From positions 1 through 60,833 of the forward strand of contig DATIKJ010000041.1 in assembly GCA_035477615.1 (NCBI GenBank): DNA of 60,833 nt, written 5' to 3'. This stretch comes from UBA2277 sp035477615. GTDB lineage: Bacteria > Patescibacteriota > Microgenomatia > UBA1400 > MFAQ01. Below, piece by piece: positions 49,318-57,626 of the stretch (positions are counted from its first letter, which is position 1; every line of letters begins with the position of its first letter). Made by a program: the position numbers and the translations under genes. The notes below the pieces were generated by a model. The model worked only from the letters and a program-made list of their open reading frames with translations, ran no database searches and was not told where the DNA came from.

Positions 49318-50159
49318 TATTTTTTACAAATTATGGCAATTTTTGATAGTATGGCAGGAGTATCATTTTCGTCTAGAATGTCACTAACTTCATTATTCAG
49401 AATTGCTGTATTTAATCTTGCACAGGTTACTATTCCACGAGCCAATAAAGCATCAATTTTATTTTTGGATATTCCATAGAGAATGGTAATTGGATGAAGT
49501 CCAGAAGTGACAATAAGATCTTGGAGACTTTCACCTTGTGGAAGTGCCCAAGTAGTAACTTTTAGACCGGTGCACTTACCATAATTGAGAACTTCGGTAG
49601 TGGCTTTGGTGTTGGTGATTAACCAAGGGTAGTTATTAACATTACCATTTTTTTTCTGGGCATCGTTGATATCTAGAAAACGAGCATAGCTATAGAGAGC
49701 TACTTGAATATCAATTTTTGTTCCAGGAGCGTTGTGATATTTACATTCAATAAAATATTTTTTATCTTCTTTTTGCGCAATTACGTCGATTTCGTGAGTG
49801 ACACATTTTCCTTGGGTAACAACACCAACCTCAGTTTTGTAGTTGTGTGATCGTAGTAAATCAGAAACCAAAAATTCTAAGGGGTGACCGGATGGACCAA
49901 GAGCCATGACAGCTCTTTTTAGACCGTAATAGAAAAAGTTTTCCGTGTATTCATTCTTTTTGAGGTATGTTGAGACATTATTATAAATTGCATCGGTAGT
50001 AACTTCATGTTTTAACTGATGTTTGAGATGGTCGACTGTACGAGAGGTGAGGTCTTGAGATAATCCAGTTTTTGCAAGAGATCTAATTACTTTTTCCTCA
50101 CTGAATGGTTCTTTGATACCTGAAGCTTTAATAACTGTTATGGGATTTATACTTTGCAT
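49317..50159 (-). CDS. ATP-cone fused to a PD-(D/E)xK restriction-endonuclease-like domain
   Basis: 280 residues. Residues about 5-95 look like an ATP-cone (VIKASGIKEPFSEEKVIRSLAKTG, the start of nucleotide-sensing cones in ribonucleotide reductases and NrdR). Residues about 96-215 are nuclease-like: GKCVTHEIDVIAQKEDKKYFIECKYHNAPG with Asp and Glu-x-Lys (ECK). No further domain follows with confidence. It could be a nucleotide-gated DNA-cleaving or repair enzyme. It is not near modification enzymes. Confidence 0.78.
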   Translation of the reverse strand: MQSINPITVIKASGIKEPFSEEKVIRSLAKTGLSQDLTSRTVDHLKHQLKHEVTTDAIYNNVSTYLKKNEYTENFFYYGLKRAVMALGPSGHPLEFLVSDLLRSHNYKTEVGVVTQGKCVTHEIDVIAQKEDKKYFIECKYHNAPGTKIDIQVALYSYARFLDINDAQKKNGNVNNYPWLITNTKATTEVLNYGKCTGLKVTTWALPQGESLQDLIVTSGLHPITILYGISKNKIDALLARGIVTCARLNTAILNNEVSDILDENDTPAILSKIAIICKK

Positions 50160-50215
50160 CTCTCTTTAATAATAGCATTAGGTTTAATTATTGGTACAAT
50201 TGGAGTGTATTAAGT

Positions 50216-50221
50216 TAAAAT
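50216..50221 (+). promoter_or_regulatory. -10 box of proS, leaderless type
   Basis: TAAAAT, 6 bases before the ATG at 50228. A TACAAT about 20 bases further up could give an alternative short leader. Confidence 0.35.
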
Positions 50222-50227
50222 TATGAT

Positions 50228-51469
50228 ATGAAAATGAGTAAAATGGGCATTCGCCCAGAAAAAACAGCTCCAGGGGACGCAGAAGCAATAAATCAGAAAT
50301 TATTGATTCAGGCGGGTTTTATTCATCAAGAAATGGCAGGTGTGTATACATTCTTACCGTTAGGTCTGCGGGTGATATACAAGATCGAAAATATTGTTCG
50401 GAAATACATGGATGAAATTGGGTCCGAGCTACTGATGCCAGGACTATCTCCAAAAGAGTATTGGAAGACGACAGGGAGACTTGAAACAATCGATGTTTTG
50501 TTTAAAGCAAGTGCAGCTAATGACGTATCACTTGCAAAAAGTGATGCTGAGTATATATTGTGCCCTACACATGAAGATGTCGTGGCTCCGCTGATACAGA
50601 AATACAATCCTAGTTATAAAGACTTACCTGTTTCCGTTTATCAAATTCAGACGAAGTATCGAAATGAGCCTAGGGCGAAGTCTGGTTTGTTGCGCTGTAG
50701 AGAGTTCCGCATGAAAGATCTGTATAGTTTTCATAAAGATGAAGCCGATTTGAAATTGTTTTATGAAGAAGCAAAAAAGGTATATATGAAAGTATTTGAA
50801 GAAATTGGAATTGGCAAAGATACGGTGATTGCTCTTGCTTCTGGTGGTGACTTTACTCGTGACTATTCTCATGAATTCCAGACAAGATGTGAAACAGGAG
50901 AAGATACTATATATCTCGATAAGACAACAGGTATCGCCTACAACAAAGAAGTAATGCCTGAAGGAGCTGATACTAATCCAAATTTTGAAGTTTTTAATGC
51001 CTGTGAAGTAGGTAATATCTTTCCTTTAGGAACAAAGTTTACCCAAGCGAATGGCTATGAATATACTGATAAAGACGGTAGTAAAAAACCGGTAGTAATG
51101 GGAAGCTATGGTATTGGTATTAGTAGAATGATGGGTGTTTTGGTAGAGAAGTTTCATGACGATAAAGGAATAATATGGCCAGCTAGTGTTGCACCTTTTC
51201 AAGTCCACCTAGTGGATTTACAACAGCTGGAAGAAGCTGGAAAAATATACACCCAACTTAAAAACGCTGGTGTTGATTCGCTTTGGGATGATAGAGAAAT
51301 GAGTGCGGGAGAGAAATTTGCCGACGCAGATCTGATTGGATGTCCTGTGAGGGTACTTGTTTCTTCTCGAAGTTTACAAAATGGTGGTGTTGAGGTGAAA
51401 CTACGTAGTGAAACGGAAAGTAAAATTATCTCTATTGATAAGCTAATAGAGTATATAAATAATGTTTGA
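50228..51469 (+). CDS. proS: prolyl-tRNA synthetase without editing insert
   Basis: 413 residues. AGVYTFLPLGLRV, ELLMPGLSPKEYW, CPTHEDVVAPL, QIQTKYRNEPRAKSGLLRCREFRMKD (class II motif 2), and ASGGDFTRDYSHEFQ and GSYGIGISRMMG (motif 3) are ProS landmarks. Bacterial ProS usually has an INS editing domain of about 180 residues between motifs 2 and 3, which is missing here, so Ala-tRNA-Pro editing must be absent or elsewhere. It overlaps lgt by 8 bases. Confidence 0.95.
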   Translation: MKMSKMGIRPEKTAPGDAEAINQKLLIQAGFIHQEMAGVYTFLPLGLRVIYKIENIVRKYMDEIGSELLMPGLSPKEYWKTTGRLETIDVLFKASAANDVSLAKSDAEYILCPTHEDVVAPLIQKYNPSYKDLPVSVYQIQTKYRNEPRAKSGLLRCREFRMKDLYSFHKDEADLKLFYEEAKKVYMKVFEEIGIGKDTVIALASGGDFTRDYSHEFQTRCETGEDTIYLDKTTGIAYNKEVMPEGADTNPNFEVFNACEVGNIFPLGTKFTQANGYEYTDKDGSKKPVVMGSYGIGISRMMGVLVEKFHDDKGIIWPASVAPFQVHLVDLQQLEEAGKIYTQLKNAGVDSLWDDREMSAGEKFADADLIGCPVRVLVSSRSLQNGGVEVKLRSETESKIISIDKLIEYINNV

Positions 51470-52136
51470 AATCTTGGGAATTACTTTCCATTGGTATGGC
51501 CTACTAGTTGGGTTGGGAATTTGGGTGGCAATGAAATTGGCTTTGAATAACCGTAACAAGATACCCAGTAACGATTTGGAAAAAGCAATGTGGTATGCGG
51601 TGATTGGAGGAGTTATCGGAGCGAGAATTTATCATGTAATTGATTTCTGGGGTCGATATTATTCAACGGACGTAATTAAAGTATTTTATTTATGGGAAGG
51701 TGGTTTGGCAATTTGGGGAGCAATTGTAGGAGGAGTGATAGGATTGTTGTCTTACTGCTACTTTAATAAATTGAATTTTTTAGAATATTTTGATGTGTGT
51801 ATAAATGGTTTGCCTTTGGCTCAAGCTATTGGAAGGATTGGAAATTATGCAAATGGTGAACTGTATGGGAAAAAAGGAGAACCCCTTTATGCTTATGAAG
51901 CGGCACTGAATTTAATTTTATTTTTTGTAATGAATAAGATACCTCTTAGATATAAGAAAAGAGGGGTTGTTTCAGGAGTGTATCTTGTGGGCTATGGAAT
52001 AATTCGGATAGTTTTAGAAAATTTTAGACCAGAAGAAAACATCTGGAGTTTATCTGGAATACCAGTAGCGATACTATTTAGTATTGCGGCAATTTCGGTT
52101 GGTAGCTTTCTTATTTTTCGGAGAAAACAATCTTAA
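51462..52136 (+). CDS. lgt: prolipoprotein diacylglyceryl transferase
   Basis: 224 residues with about 7 helices. FHWYGLLVGLGIWVA, GGVIGARIYHVI (family H/R positions), EGGLAIWGAIVGG and GRIGNYANGELYG (the Lgt signature with the essential Arg/Asn) are visible. It lipidates the cysteine of prelipoproteins such as the cyclophilin at 34631 and the LysM protein at 46387. It is short compared with E. coli (291). It is coupled to proS and converges on lon. Confidence 0.94.
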   Translation: MFEILGITFHWYGLLVGLGIWVAMKLALNNRNKIPSNDLEKAMWYAVIGGVIGARIYHVIDFWGRYYSTDVIKVFYLWEGGLAIWGAIVGGVIGLLSYCYFNKLNFLEYFDVCINGLPLAQAIGRIGNYANGELYGKKGEPLYAYEAALNLILFFVMNKIPLRYKKRGVVSGVYLVGYGIIRIVLENFRPEENIWSLSGIPVAILFSIAAISVGSFLIFRRKQS

Positions 52137-54477
52137 CAACATTATCCATGTTCTTCACAAAATAAAATTTTAAATCGCGACGAACTTTTTCTGGAAGGTC
52201 GACAATATTTTTTTCATTATCTTTAGGAAGAATAACTTGTTTTATTCCGGCACGGTGAGCGGCAATAACTTTTTCTCTAACTCCGCCAATTTCCAGAGCA
52301 CGACCACGCAGAGTGACTTCTCCTGTCATAGCAAGTTCTTTGGATACTGATTTTCCAGTAAATGCAGAGATAATGGCAGTGGTTATTGCCAGACCAGCGC
52401 TAGGACCATCTTTGGGGACTGCCCCTTCAGGAACATGAATGTGGATATCAGTCTTGGAAATTTTTTCATCTTTTATTCCAAGAACTGCACTGTGTGAGCG
52501 GACATAAGAGTAGGCAGCCTTGGCAGATTCTTTCATCACGTCTCCAAGTTGACCAGTGAGAATTATTTTTCCTTGCCCCGGCATAATAGCCACTTCAATA
52601 AATAAAATATCTCCACCAACTTTGGTATAAGCGAGCCCTGTAACTAAACCAATCTGGTCATTGTCTTCGGCAAGAGTGTGACTGTATATTATTGGTCCAA
52701 GGAATTTATTTATTTTTTCTTTGGTAATGATAATGGGTAGTTCTTTTCCGCTAGCTTTGGCTTTGGCAATTTTGCGCATAATTGAGGCAATTTGTCTTTC
52801 CAGGTTTCTAACACCGGCTTCACGAGTATAGTGACGAACTAAAAATCTAAGCATTGACGAGGTAAGACTGAGATCTTTTTGGTCGACTGAATTGGCTTCA
52901 GATTGCTTTTTAAGAAGATATTTCTTGGCAATGAAATACTTTTCTTCTTCGGTGTAACCGGAAAACTCGATAACTTCTAGACGATCTCGTAGGGCAGCAG
53001 GGATAGTATCTAGGACATTGGCTGTGGTGATAAAGAGTACTTGCGAAAGATCGAAAGGAATATCAAGATAGTGATCTTGAAAGCCAAAATTTTGTTCTGG
53101 ATCGAGAGCTTCAAGCAAGGCAGAGCTAGGATCTCCTCTGAAGTCAGCACCAATTTTATCGATTTCATCTAACATAAATACTGGATTACTTACTCCACTG
53201 TCTTTAATTGATTGAATTACTCTACCTGGCATAGCGCCGACATAGGTACGACGATGACCTCTAATCTCCGCTTCATCTTTCAAACCACCTAGTGACATCT
53301 TGACAAACTTACGACCAATGGCTTTGGCAATTGATCTACCAACTGAGGTTTTCCCTACACCTGGAGGTCCGACAAAACAAAGAATTGTTGGTGGGTTGAT
53401 AGCGTGTTTTTTTGTTTTTTTGGCTTGATCATTTTTTAGTTTAAGAACGGCAATGTATTCTAAGATTCTTTCTTTGACTTTTTCTAGTCCATAGTGATCT
53501 TGATCTAGAATTTTTTCCGCCTTTGATAAAGAGTAACGGCTTTTGGTGTACTCACCCCAAGGAAGTTCTAGTACAGTTTCGATCCAGGTACGTAGATATG
53601 ATGTCTCAGGATTATGAATAGAAAGTTTTTTGAGTCTATCTAGCTCTTTATTTACCTTGGTATAAATTTCTTTGGGAAGATTTATTTTTTTAAGTTTATT
53701 TTTTAACTCAGTAATCTCTTCCTCTTCCCCACCCTCTCCGAGCTCTTTTTGAATAGCGCGCATTCTTTCGCGAAGAACGGCTTCTTTCATACTGTCATCA
53801 AAACGTTTTTGAGTTTTGTTTTCAATTTTTTTCTCAAGTTCAAGAATCTTGATTTCTTCGGTTAGATGATCAGTAATATGAGAAAGTCGTTTTTCCAATG
53901 AACTATTTTCTAATAGTTGCTGTTTTTCAATGTTTTTAACATCGAGAATGGCGGATATTTGGAAGGAAACAAGTAGAGGATCTGAACTACTAATAATTTT
54001 GGTGAGAACACCTGGTTCGACATTGGCTTTACCAAGCTCTGAGGCGCGTCTTATGAGAGCGACTGCACGATTGGAGAGAGCAGAGATTGCTGATGTAATT
54101 CTGTTGTCTTCTGGATACTCTGATACAACTGCCCAGGTTAGCCCATCTATTTGTTCGAGACTGTCAATTTTGACTCTGAAAAGTCCTTTGACGATAGCAT
54201 GGAGTTCTTCGTTTACTGGGAGTGTTTTAACTATTCGACATACTGTACCCACTAGATAGTAATCTGCAAGGGTGTTTGGTATCGCTTTGGCATCTTTTTG
54301 GGAAACAAAACAGACCTCTGCATTGTTGGTATAGGCATTATTGATGCCAGCTATGGATGCTGGTTTTCCAAAAGTTAAGACGGCTTCTGTTTCGGGGAAT
54401 ATAACTCCCTCTTTAAGACCAATAAAGGGAACACGTGTTTGGTGAACAGTGCGTTTTTTAGCTTCATTCTCTAGCAT
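52111..54477 (-). CDS. lon: ATP-dependent protease Lon
   Basis: 788 residues: N-terminal substrate-binding domain, coiled coil, AAA module with FVGPPGVGKTS (Walker A), VFMLDEIDKIG (Walker B), GAMPGR (pore) and C-terminal protease domain with PKDGPSAGLA (catalytic Ser) and the Lys in the GVREKVIAA helix. It degrades misfolded and regulatory proteins. It ends overlapping lgt by 26 bases (convergent). TAAAAT (54487-54492) lies 9 bases before the ATG. Confidence 0.96.
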   Translation of the reverse strand: MLENEAKKRTVHQTRVPFIGLKEGVIFPETEAVLTFGKPASIAGINNAYTNNAEVCFVSQKDAKAIPNTLADYYLVGTVCRIVKTLPVNEELHAIVKGLFRVKIDSLEQIDGLTWAVVSEYPEDNRITSAISALSNRAVALIRRASELGKANVEPGVLTKIISSSDPLLVSFQISAILDVKNIEKQQLLENSSLEKRLSHITDHLTEEIKILELEKKIENKTQKRFDDSMKEAVLRERMRAIQKELGEGGEEEEITELKNKLKKINLPKEIYTKVNKELDRLKKLSIHNPETSYLRTWIETVLELPWGEYTKSRYSLSKAEKILDQDHYGLEKVKERILEYIAVLKLKNDQAKKTKKHAINPPTILCFVGPPGVGKTSVGRSIAKAIGRKFVKMSLGGLKDEAEIRGHRRTYVGAMPGRVIQSIKDSGVSNPVFMLDEIDKIGADFRGDPSSALLEALDPEQNFGFQDHYLDIPFDLSQVLFITTANVLDTIPAALRDRLEVIEFSGYTEEEKYFIAKKYLLKKQSEANSVDQKDLSLTSSMLRFLVRHYTREAGVRNLERQIASIMRKIAKAKASGKELPIIITKEKINKFLGPIIYSHTLAEDNDQIGLVTGLAYTKVGGDILFIEVAIMPGQGKIILTGQLGDVMKESAKAAYSYVRSHSAVLGIKDEKISKTDIHIHVPEGAVPKDGPSAGLAITTAIISAFTGKSVSKELAMTGEVTLRGRALEIGGVREKVIAAHRAGIKQVILPKDNEKNIVDLPEKVRRDLKFYFVKNMDNVVKIVFSEK

Positions 54478-54523
54478 AGTTTTCAGATTTTAGCAGATTG
54501 TTGGGGAAATTGCTAATTTTTAT

Positions 54524-54625
54524 TTACTGGTTGAAAATTCTTAGACCAACAAGGATGGTAGCAAGCACTGCCATTAAGGTTACTATCAAAAAAAAGGTAA
54601 ATGAAAATCGTTTATTGGTGGCCAT
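54524..54625 (-). CDS. unrecognised 33-residue membrane peptide
   Basis: An ATG at 54625 within the last codons of the preceding gene opens a 33-residue frame of the form MATNKRFSF, one helix of about 20 hydrophobic residues, and RIFNQ. The basic start and single helix look like a real small membrane protein and its ATG is embedded in the stop region of the upstream gene, as for coupled genes here. It lies just upstream of lon. Without homologs this is tentative. Confidence 0.45.
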   Translation of the reverse strand: MATNKRFSFTFFLIVTLMAVLATILVGLRIFNQ

Positions 54626-55088
54626 TTTGTGTGTTTGAAATAATATCTACTGTCTTTTCATCAGTCCAAAGATGGTTGTTACCGACTTTGGCATATGCGC
54701 GAAAATAGATCTTTCCATTTTTATTAAACATAATATCTAAGTCGAAGAAATCAGGAAGGGAAAAAATTCCATGTGAGTAATCCTCTTGGTGATATGGATA
54801 GCCGACGGCTTCTGGAGAGTCATTTTGGGTAAGAGCGCTGGGAGAGGCTGTGTAACCCCAGTAAATTGTAGTTTTAGGGGTGAAGAGATCAGATGAACCA
54901 TCGATATGCCAGATAAAAGTACCTGTTTGACCAGTAACAACTTTTTCAGGATACGACTCAAGAGAAATTCCCAATGGAGAAGGCCTGGTTTCTTTGATTT
55001 TTTTTTGAGCTACTAGATAGTTGTAACTGACCAAACTTATAAAAAAGAGGGCACAGATAAAAAAGTAAAGAATAAATTTGCGATTCAT
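54612..55088 (-). CDS. unrecognised anchored outer-face beta-sandwich protein
   Basis: 158 residues: a signal anchor (about 4-24), then a 125-residue outer domain rich in Thr, Tyr and Trp, with segments such as EKVVTGQTGTFIWHIDG and YWGYTASPS that have the look of an Ig-like or other beta-sandwich. It shares 4 bases with dtd (ATGA-type overlap) and its stop overlaps the 33-residue ORF. No function is assigned. Confidence 0.6.
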   Translation of the reverse strand: MNRKFILYFFICALFFISLVSYNYLVAQKKIKETRPSPLGISLESYPEKVVTGQTGTFIWHIDGSSDLFTPKTTIYWGYTASPSALTQNDSPEAVGYPYHQEDYSHGIFSLPDFFDLDIMFNKNGKIYFRAYAKVGNNHLWTDEKTVDIISNTQNGHQ

Positions 55089-55537
55089 AGTTTGTTTGAG
55101 TCTAAGATTATGGTAATAGGACCATTGAGACTGGTTTCTATCTTCATGTGTTCGGCAAAAAACCCAGTTTTAATGGTGAGTCCTTCTTTAGTCAGTTTAT
55201 CAGCAAACAGTTGGTAAAGTTTGATGGCTAATGTTTTGTCGGCAGCAAGAAAGAAATCGGGACGGTTGCCTCTTTTGACATCTCCTAAAAGGGTAAACTG
55301 GGAAATTAGCAAAATTTCTCCTCTTTCTGCTTGAATATCTAGATTCATCTTTTTTTCTGCGTCTGCAAAAACTCTTAGTTTAATTATTTTGGAAACTAGT
55401 TTATCAACGTCTTTTTCTGAATCTGTCTTGGAAACGCCAAGAAAAATAATCAAACCACGCGAGATTTCGCTTCTAACATTTGGTTGATCGTAGATAGAAA
55501 CACTGGCTTGATCAACTACTTGAGTTACAGCAATCAT
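55085..55537 (-). CDS. dtd: D-aminoacyl-tRNA deacylase
   Basis: 150 residues. IAVTQVVDQASVSIYD, LIFLGVSKTDSEKD, LISQFTLLGDVKRGNRPDF (Ser-Gln-x-Thr motif) and SLNGPITIILDS (GP motif) are DTD landmarks. It removes D-amino acids and glycine mischarged on tRNAs. It is the first gene of an operon with the two small membrane proteins, behind a TATAAT box. Confidence 0.95.
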   Translation of the reverse strand: MIAVTQVVDQASVSIYDQPNVRSEISRGLIIFLGVSKTDSEKDVDKLVSKIIKLRVFADAEKKMNLDIQAERGEILLISQFTLLGDVKRGNRPDFFLAADKTLAIKLYQLFADKLTKEGLTIKTGFFAEHMKIETSLNGPITIILDSNKL

Positions 55538-55545
55538 ATTAGATG

Positions 55546-55551
55546 ATTATA
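55546..55551 (-). promoter_or_regulatory. -10 box of dtd, leaderless type
   Basis: TATAAT on the minus strand, 8 bases before the ATG at 55537. Confidence 0.5.
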
Positions 55552-55638
55552 ATTGCTTGCGAGATTTATGCGTTATTTAAATGAGTTGTTTTTTTACAAG
55601 AGCAATTTCCCGTCTATATTATTCACCTCTTACACAGT

Positions 55639-55708
55639 TTAGATAATATTAGAATATATTAGATGATTTTAGAAGATATTAGATAATACGAGGTTATTTT
55701 AGATATTT
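55639..55708. repeat. 10-base tandem repeat (TTAGATAATA type)
   Basis: Five contiguous 10-base units start at 55639, 55649, 55659, 55669 and 55679, each TTAGA followed by T/A-A/G/T-A-T-A/T variants. A degenerate unit follows at 55689, and a further TTAGATATTT keeps the same register at 55699. It lies between rarA and dtd and runs into the rarA 3' end. Exact 10-base spacing would phase A/T-rich steps on one face of the helix. Confidence 0.75.
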
Positions 55709-56842
55709 TTTGTTTTTTAATTGGTCAGGTAGCAAACTTTCTTCGGTGTACATTTTGTAGTCTTTTCCATAGCCTAGTTTTTTCATTAGCTTGGTAGAAG
55801 CGTTGCGCAGATTTAAAGGAATGGGAAGATTGCCAAATTTTTGGACATCATCTAAAGCTCTTAAGTAGCCTTCGTATATAGAACGATCTTTGGGAGATTT
55901 GGCAAGATAGACGGCTCCAGCGGCTAAGTTTTCTCGGCATTCTGGATAGCCTATTTGTTGGCATGCTTGGAATACGGCATTGGTAACCACTAATGCTGTG
56001 GGTGTGGCGACATCTTCACTGGCAAAAATAACCATTCGGCGAGCAATAAAAAGAGGATCTTCTCCTGAGTCTACAAGACGGGCAAGATAATATAGAGCGG
56101 CATCGGGATTACTGGCTCTCATGGACTTAATGAAGGCAGAGATGGTGTTGTAGTGCTCTTCTCCTTGTTTATCAAATCTTAAGAATCTTGATTGAAGAGC
56201 AGTTTTGAAGTTATCAATAGTGAGCTTTTCATATAGAGAGGCAGTTGACTCGATAAGTCCAATGGCCTGACGTGCATCGCCATTGGCAAACGTGGCGAGC
56301 CAGTCTTTGCATTCTTTATTAATTTTTAGTTTGAGAGCCTTGGTGGCTCTAGTGATAATTTTTTCAATTTCTGCTGGTGAGAGTTCTTTGAGAACAAAGA
56401 CTCTTAGACGAGAAAGGAGTGGGGCAATTATTTCAAAACTGGGATTTTCTGTGGTGGCTCCGATGAGGGTAAGTTTGCCTCTTTCCACAAAAGGAAGAAG
56501 ATAGTCTTGCTGGGCTTTGTTAAAACGGTGAATCTCGTCTAGAAATAAAACAACTGGCTTGATTGTATCCTCGGTGTTTTTGAGGATAGATCTGATGTCG
56601 TCCTTACCAGCGGAGACAGCAGAAAGCTCGTAGAAGTCGGCGTCGATGGCGTCTGAGTAGATACGGGCAATGGTAGTCTTACCAGTACCCGGAGGACCCC
56701 AGAGGACAAAAGAAAAGATGTGCTTGTTTTTTATGGCTTGGCTAAGAGGTTTGCCCTCACCCACAAGATGATCTTGTCCAATATACTCGGTGATGTTTTT
56801 GGGGCGAATTTTTGAAGCTAATGGTTCAATTAAATTGGACAT
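55694..56842 (-). CDS. rarA: replication-associated recombination protein A
   Basis: 382 residues: a clamp-loader-like AAA ATPase with GPPGTGKTT (49-57), VLFLDEIHRFNKAQQ (Walker B), GATTENPSFE (sensor 1) and LLSRLRVFVLKEL (arginine-finger region), then the tetramerisation domain including SGEDPLFIARRM, VYLAKSPKDRSIYEGY and PIPLNLRNA. RarA/MgsA/WRNIP1 acts at stalled replication forks. The 3' end overlaps the tandem repeat by a few bases. Confidence 0.95.
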   Translation of the reverse strand: MSNLIEPLASKIRPKNITEYIGQDHLVGEGKPLSQAIKNKHIFSFVLWGPPGTGKTTIARIYSDAIDADFYELSAVSAGKDDIRSILKNTEDTIKPVVLFLDEIHRFNKAQQDYLLPFVERGKLTLIGATTENPSFEIIAPLLSRLRVFVLKELSPAEIEKIITRATKALKLKINKECKDWLATFANGDARQAIGLIESTASLYEKLTIDNFKTALQSRFLRFDKQGEEHYNTISAFIKSMRASNPDAALYYLARLVDSGEDPLFIARRMVIFASEDVATPTALVVTNAVFQACQQIGYPECRENLAAGAVYLAKSPKDRSIYEGYLRALDDVQKFGNLPIPLNLRNASTKLMKKLGYGKDYKMYTEESLLPDQLKNKKYLK

Positions 56843-57104
56843 GTTCGGTGTTTGTTTGGGTAAGAATAGTGTAAAAGAAAAGCCAAACTATGTCAATGGG
56901 AAGCAGTCGTTATTGAGTGAACACGAAATCTTTATTATGGGCTTAATATATGTAAAAGTCAATAGTTGAAAAACGTATTTTTATGAGTTATGATCAGCGC
57001 AGTAAAACACCGTAGAGTAGAACATTGACTAAGTTACTGGCCAAGTTGGCTCTTTAAATAATTCGACAGCGGATACCCCCATTGCCCCTTGAAAGGAGGC
57101 TCTA

Positions 57105-57284
57105 ATGCTACCAGATGGTTCTCAGACTGATCCAAAAAAAGAAGAGAGAGAAACAGAAAAAGTGAGTGTGTTAACAGCTGAAGAATTGAAAAGATTACGA
57201 GAAAAATATCCATCTGAAATAGCGGGGACAGCAGAATGGCTGAACAGAGTTCAGCACGAGGTCTTGTCTGACACAAAGAAATAG
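57105..57284 (+). CDS. unrecognised 59-residue protein with own Shine-Dalgarno and terminator
   Basis: A frame of 59 residues follows AGGAGG at 4-5 bases, one of the best ribosome sites in the window. It has an acidic/basic helix around ETEKVSVLTAEELKRLREKYP, no signal peptide. The Shine-Dalgarno is within a small hairpin (GCCCCTT-GAA-AGGAGGC with one mismatch). A terminator lies 33 bases after the stop. The 262-base gap upstream holds no other recognised gene or RNA. Confidence 0.6.
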   Translation: MLPDGSQTDPKKEERETEKVSVLTAEELKRLREKYPSEIAGTAEWLNRVQHEVLSDTKK

Positions 57285-57316
57285 ATTTCTTTTATATCTT
57301 TGTTGTATGTATAAAT

Positions 57317-57342
57317 AACCAGTCCGAATGGGCTGGTTTTTC
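57317..57342 (+). terminator. intrinsic terminator after the 59-residue gene
   Basis: Plus strand: AACCAGTCC-GAAT-GGGCTGGTT followed by TTT, with a G/T internal pair; the U-tract runs to 57342. Confidence 0.8.
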
Positions 57343-57365
57343 TTGCGTTGTAGCCGTGAACAATA

Positions 57366-57626
57366 ATGACGTCCCGGCAAGTAAATCACTTTTTGCTCAA
57401 GTATATGTATGAGGATAACTGGCAAAGAGAGGGAAAGGAAAATTATGTGCCGGTATCTTTTGAACAATACGACAGAGTTCTCAAGCTACTTGGGATGAAG
57501 GAACAGTATCGAGAGTCTTATACCATCCCCTATCTAATAGAGCTGTGGAGAAAAGATTTTGGCCTTACCGACGAAGAACTGGCTTGTTTCAGATCGACTG
57601 GAATTATCGTCGCGCAGAAAGAATAA
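57366..57626 (+). CDS. unrecognised small protein
   Basis: 86 residues from an ATG 24 bases after the terminator; no good ribosome site. Content is Tyr/Glu/Lys-rich (YVPVSFEQYDRVLKLLGM, IPYLIELWRKDFGL), soluble, without metal motifs. It converges on the membrane protein gene with a 23-base overlap. The amino-acid makeup is protein-like, but without homologs it stays tentative. Confidence 0.45.
   Translation: MTSRQVNHFLLKYMYEDNWQREGKENYVPVSFEQYDRVLKLLGMKEQYRESYTIPYLIELWRKDFGLTDEELACFRSTGIIVAQKE

Noticed and set aside
55639..55708. CRISPR array
   Set aside because: Units are 10 bases and contiguous with no spacers, and no cas gene is in the window.
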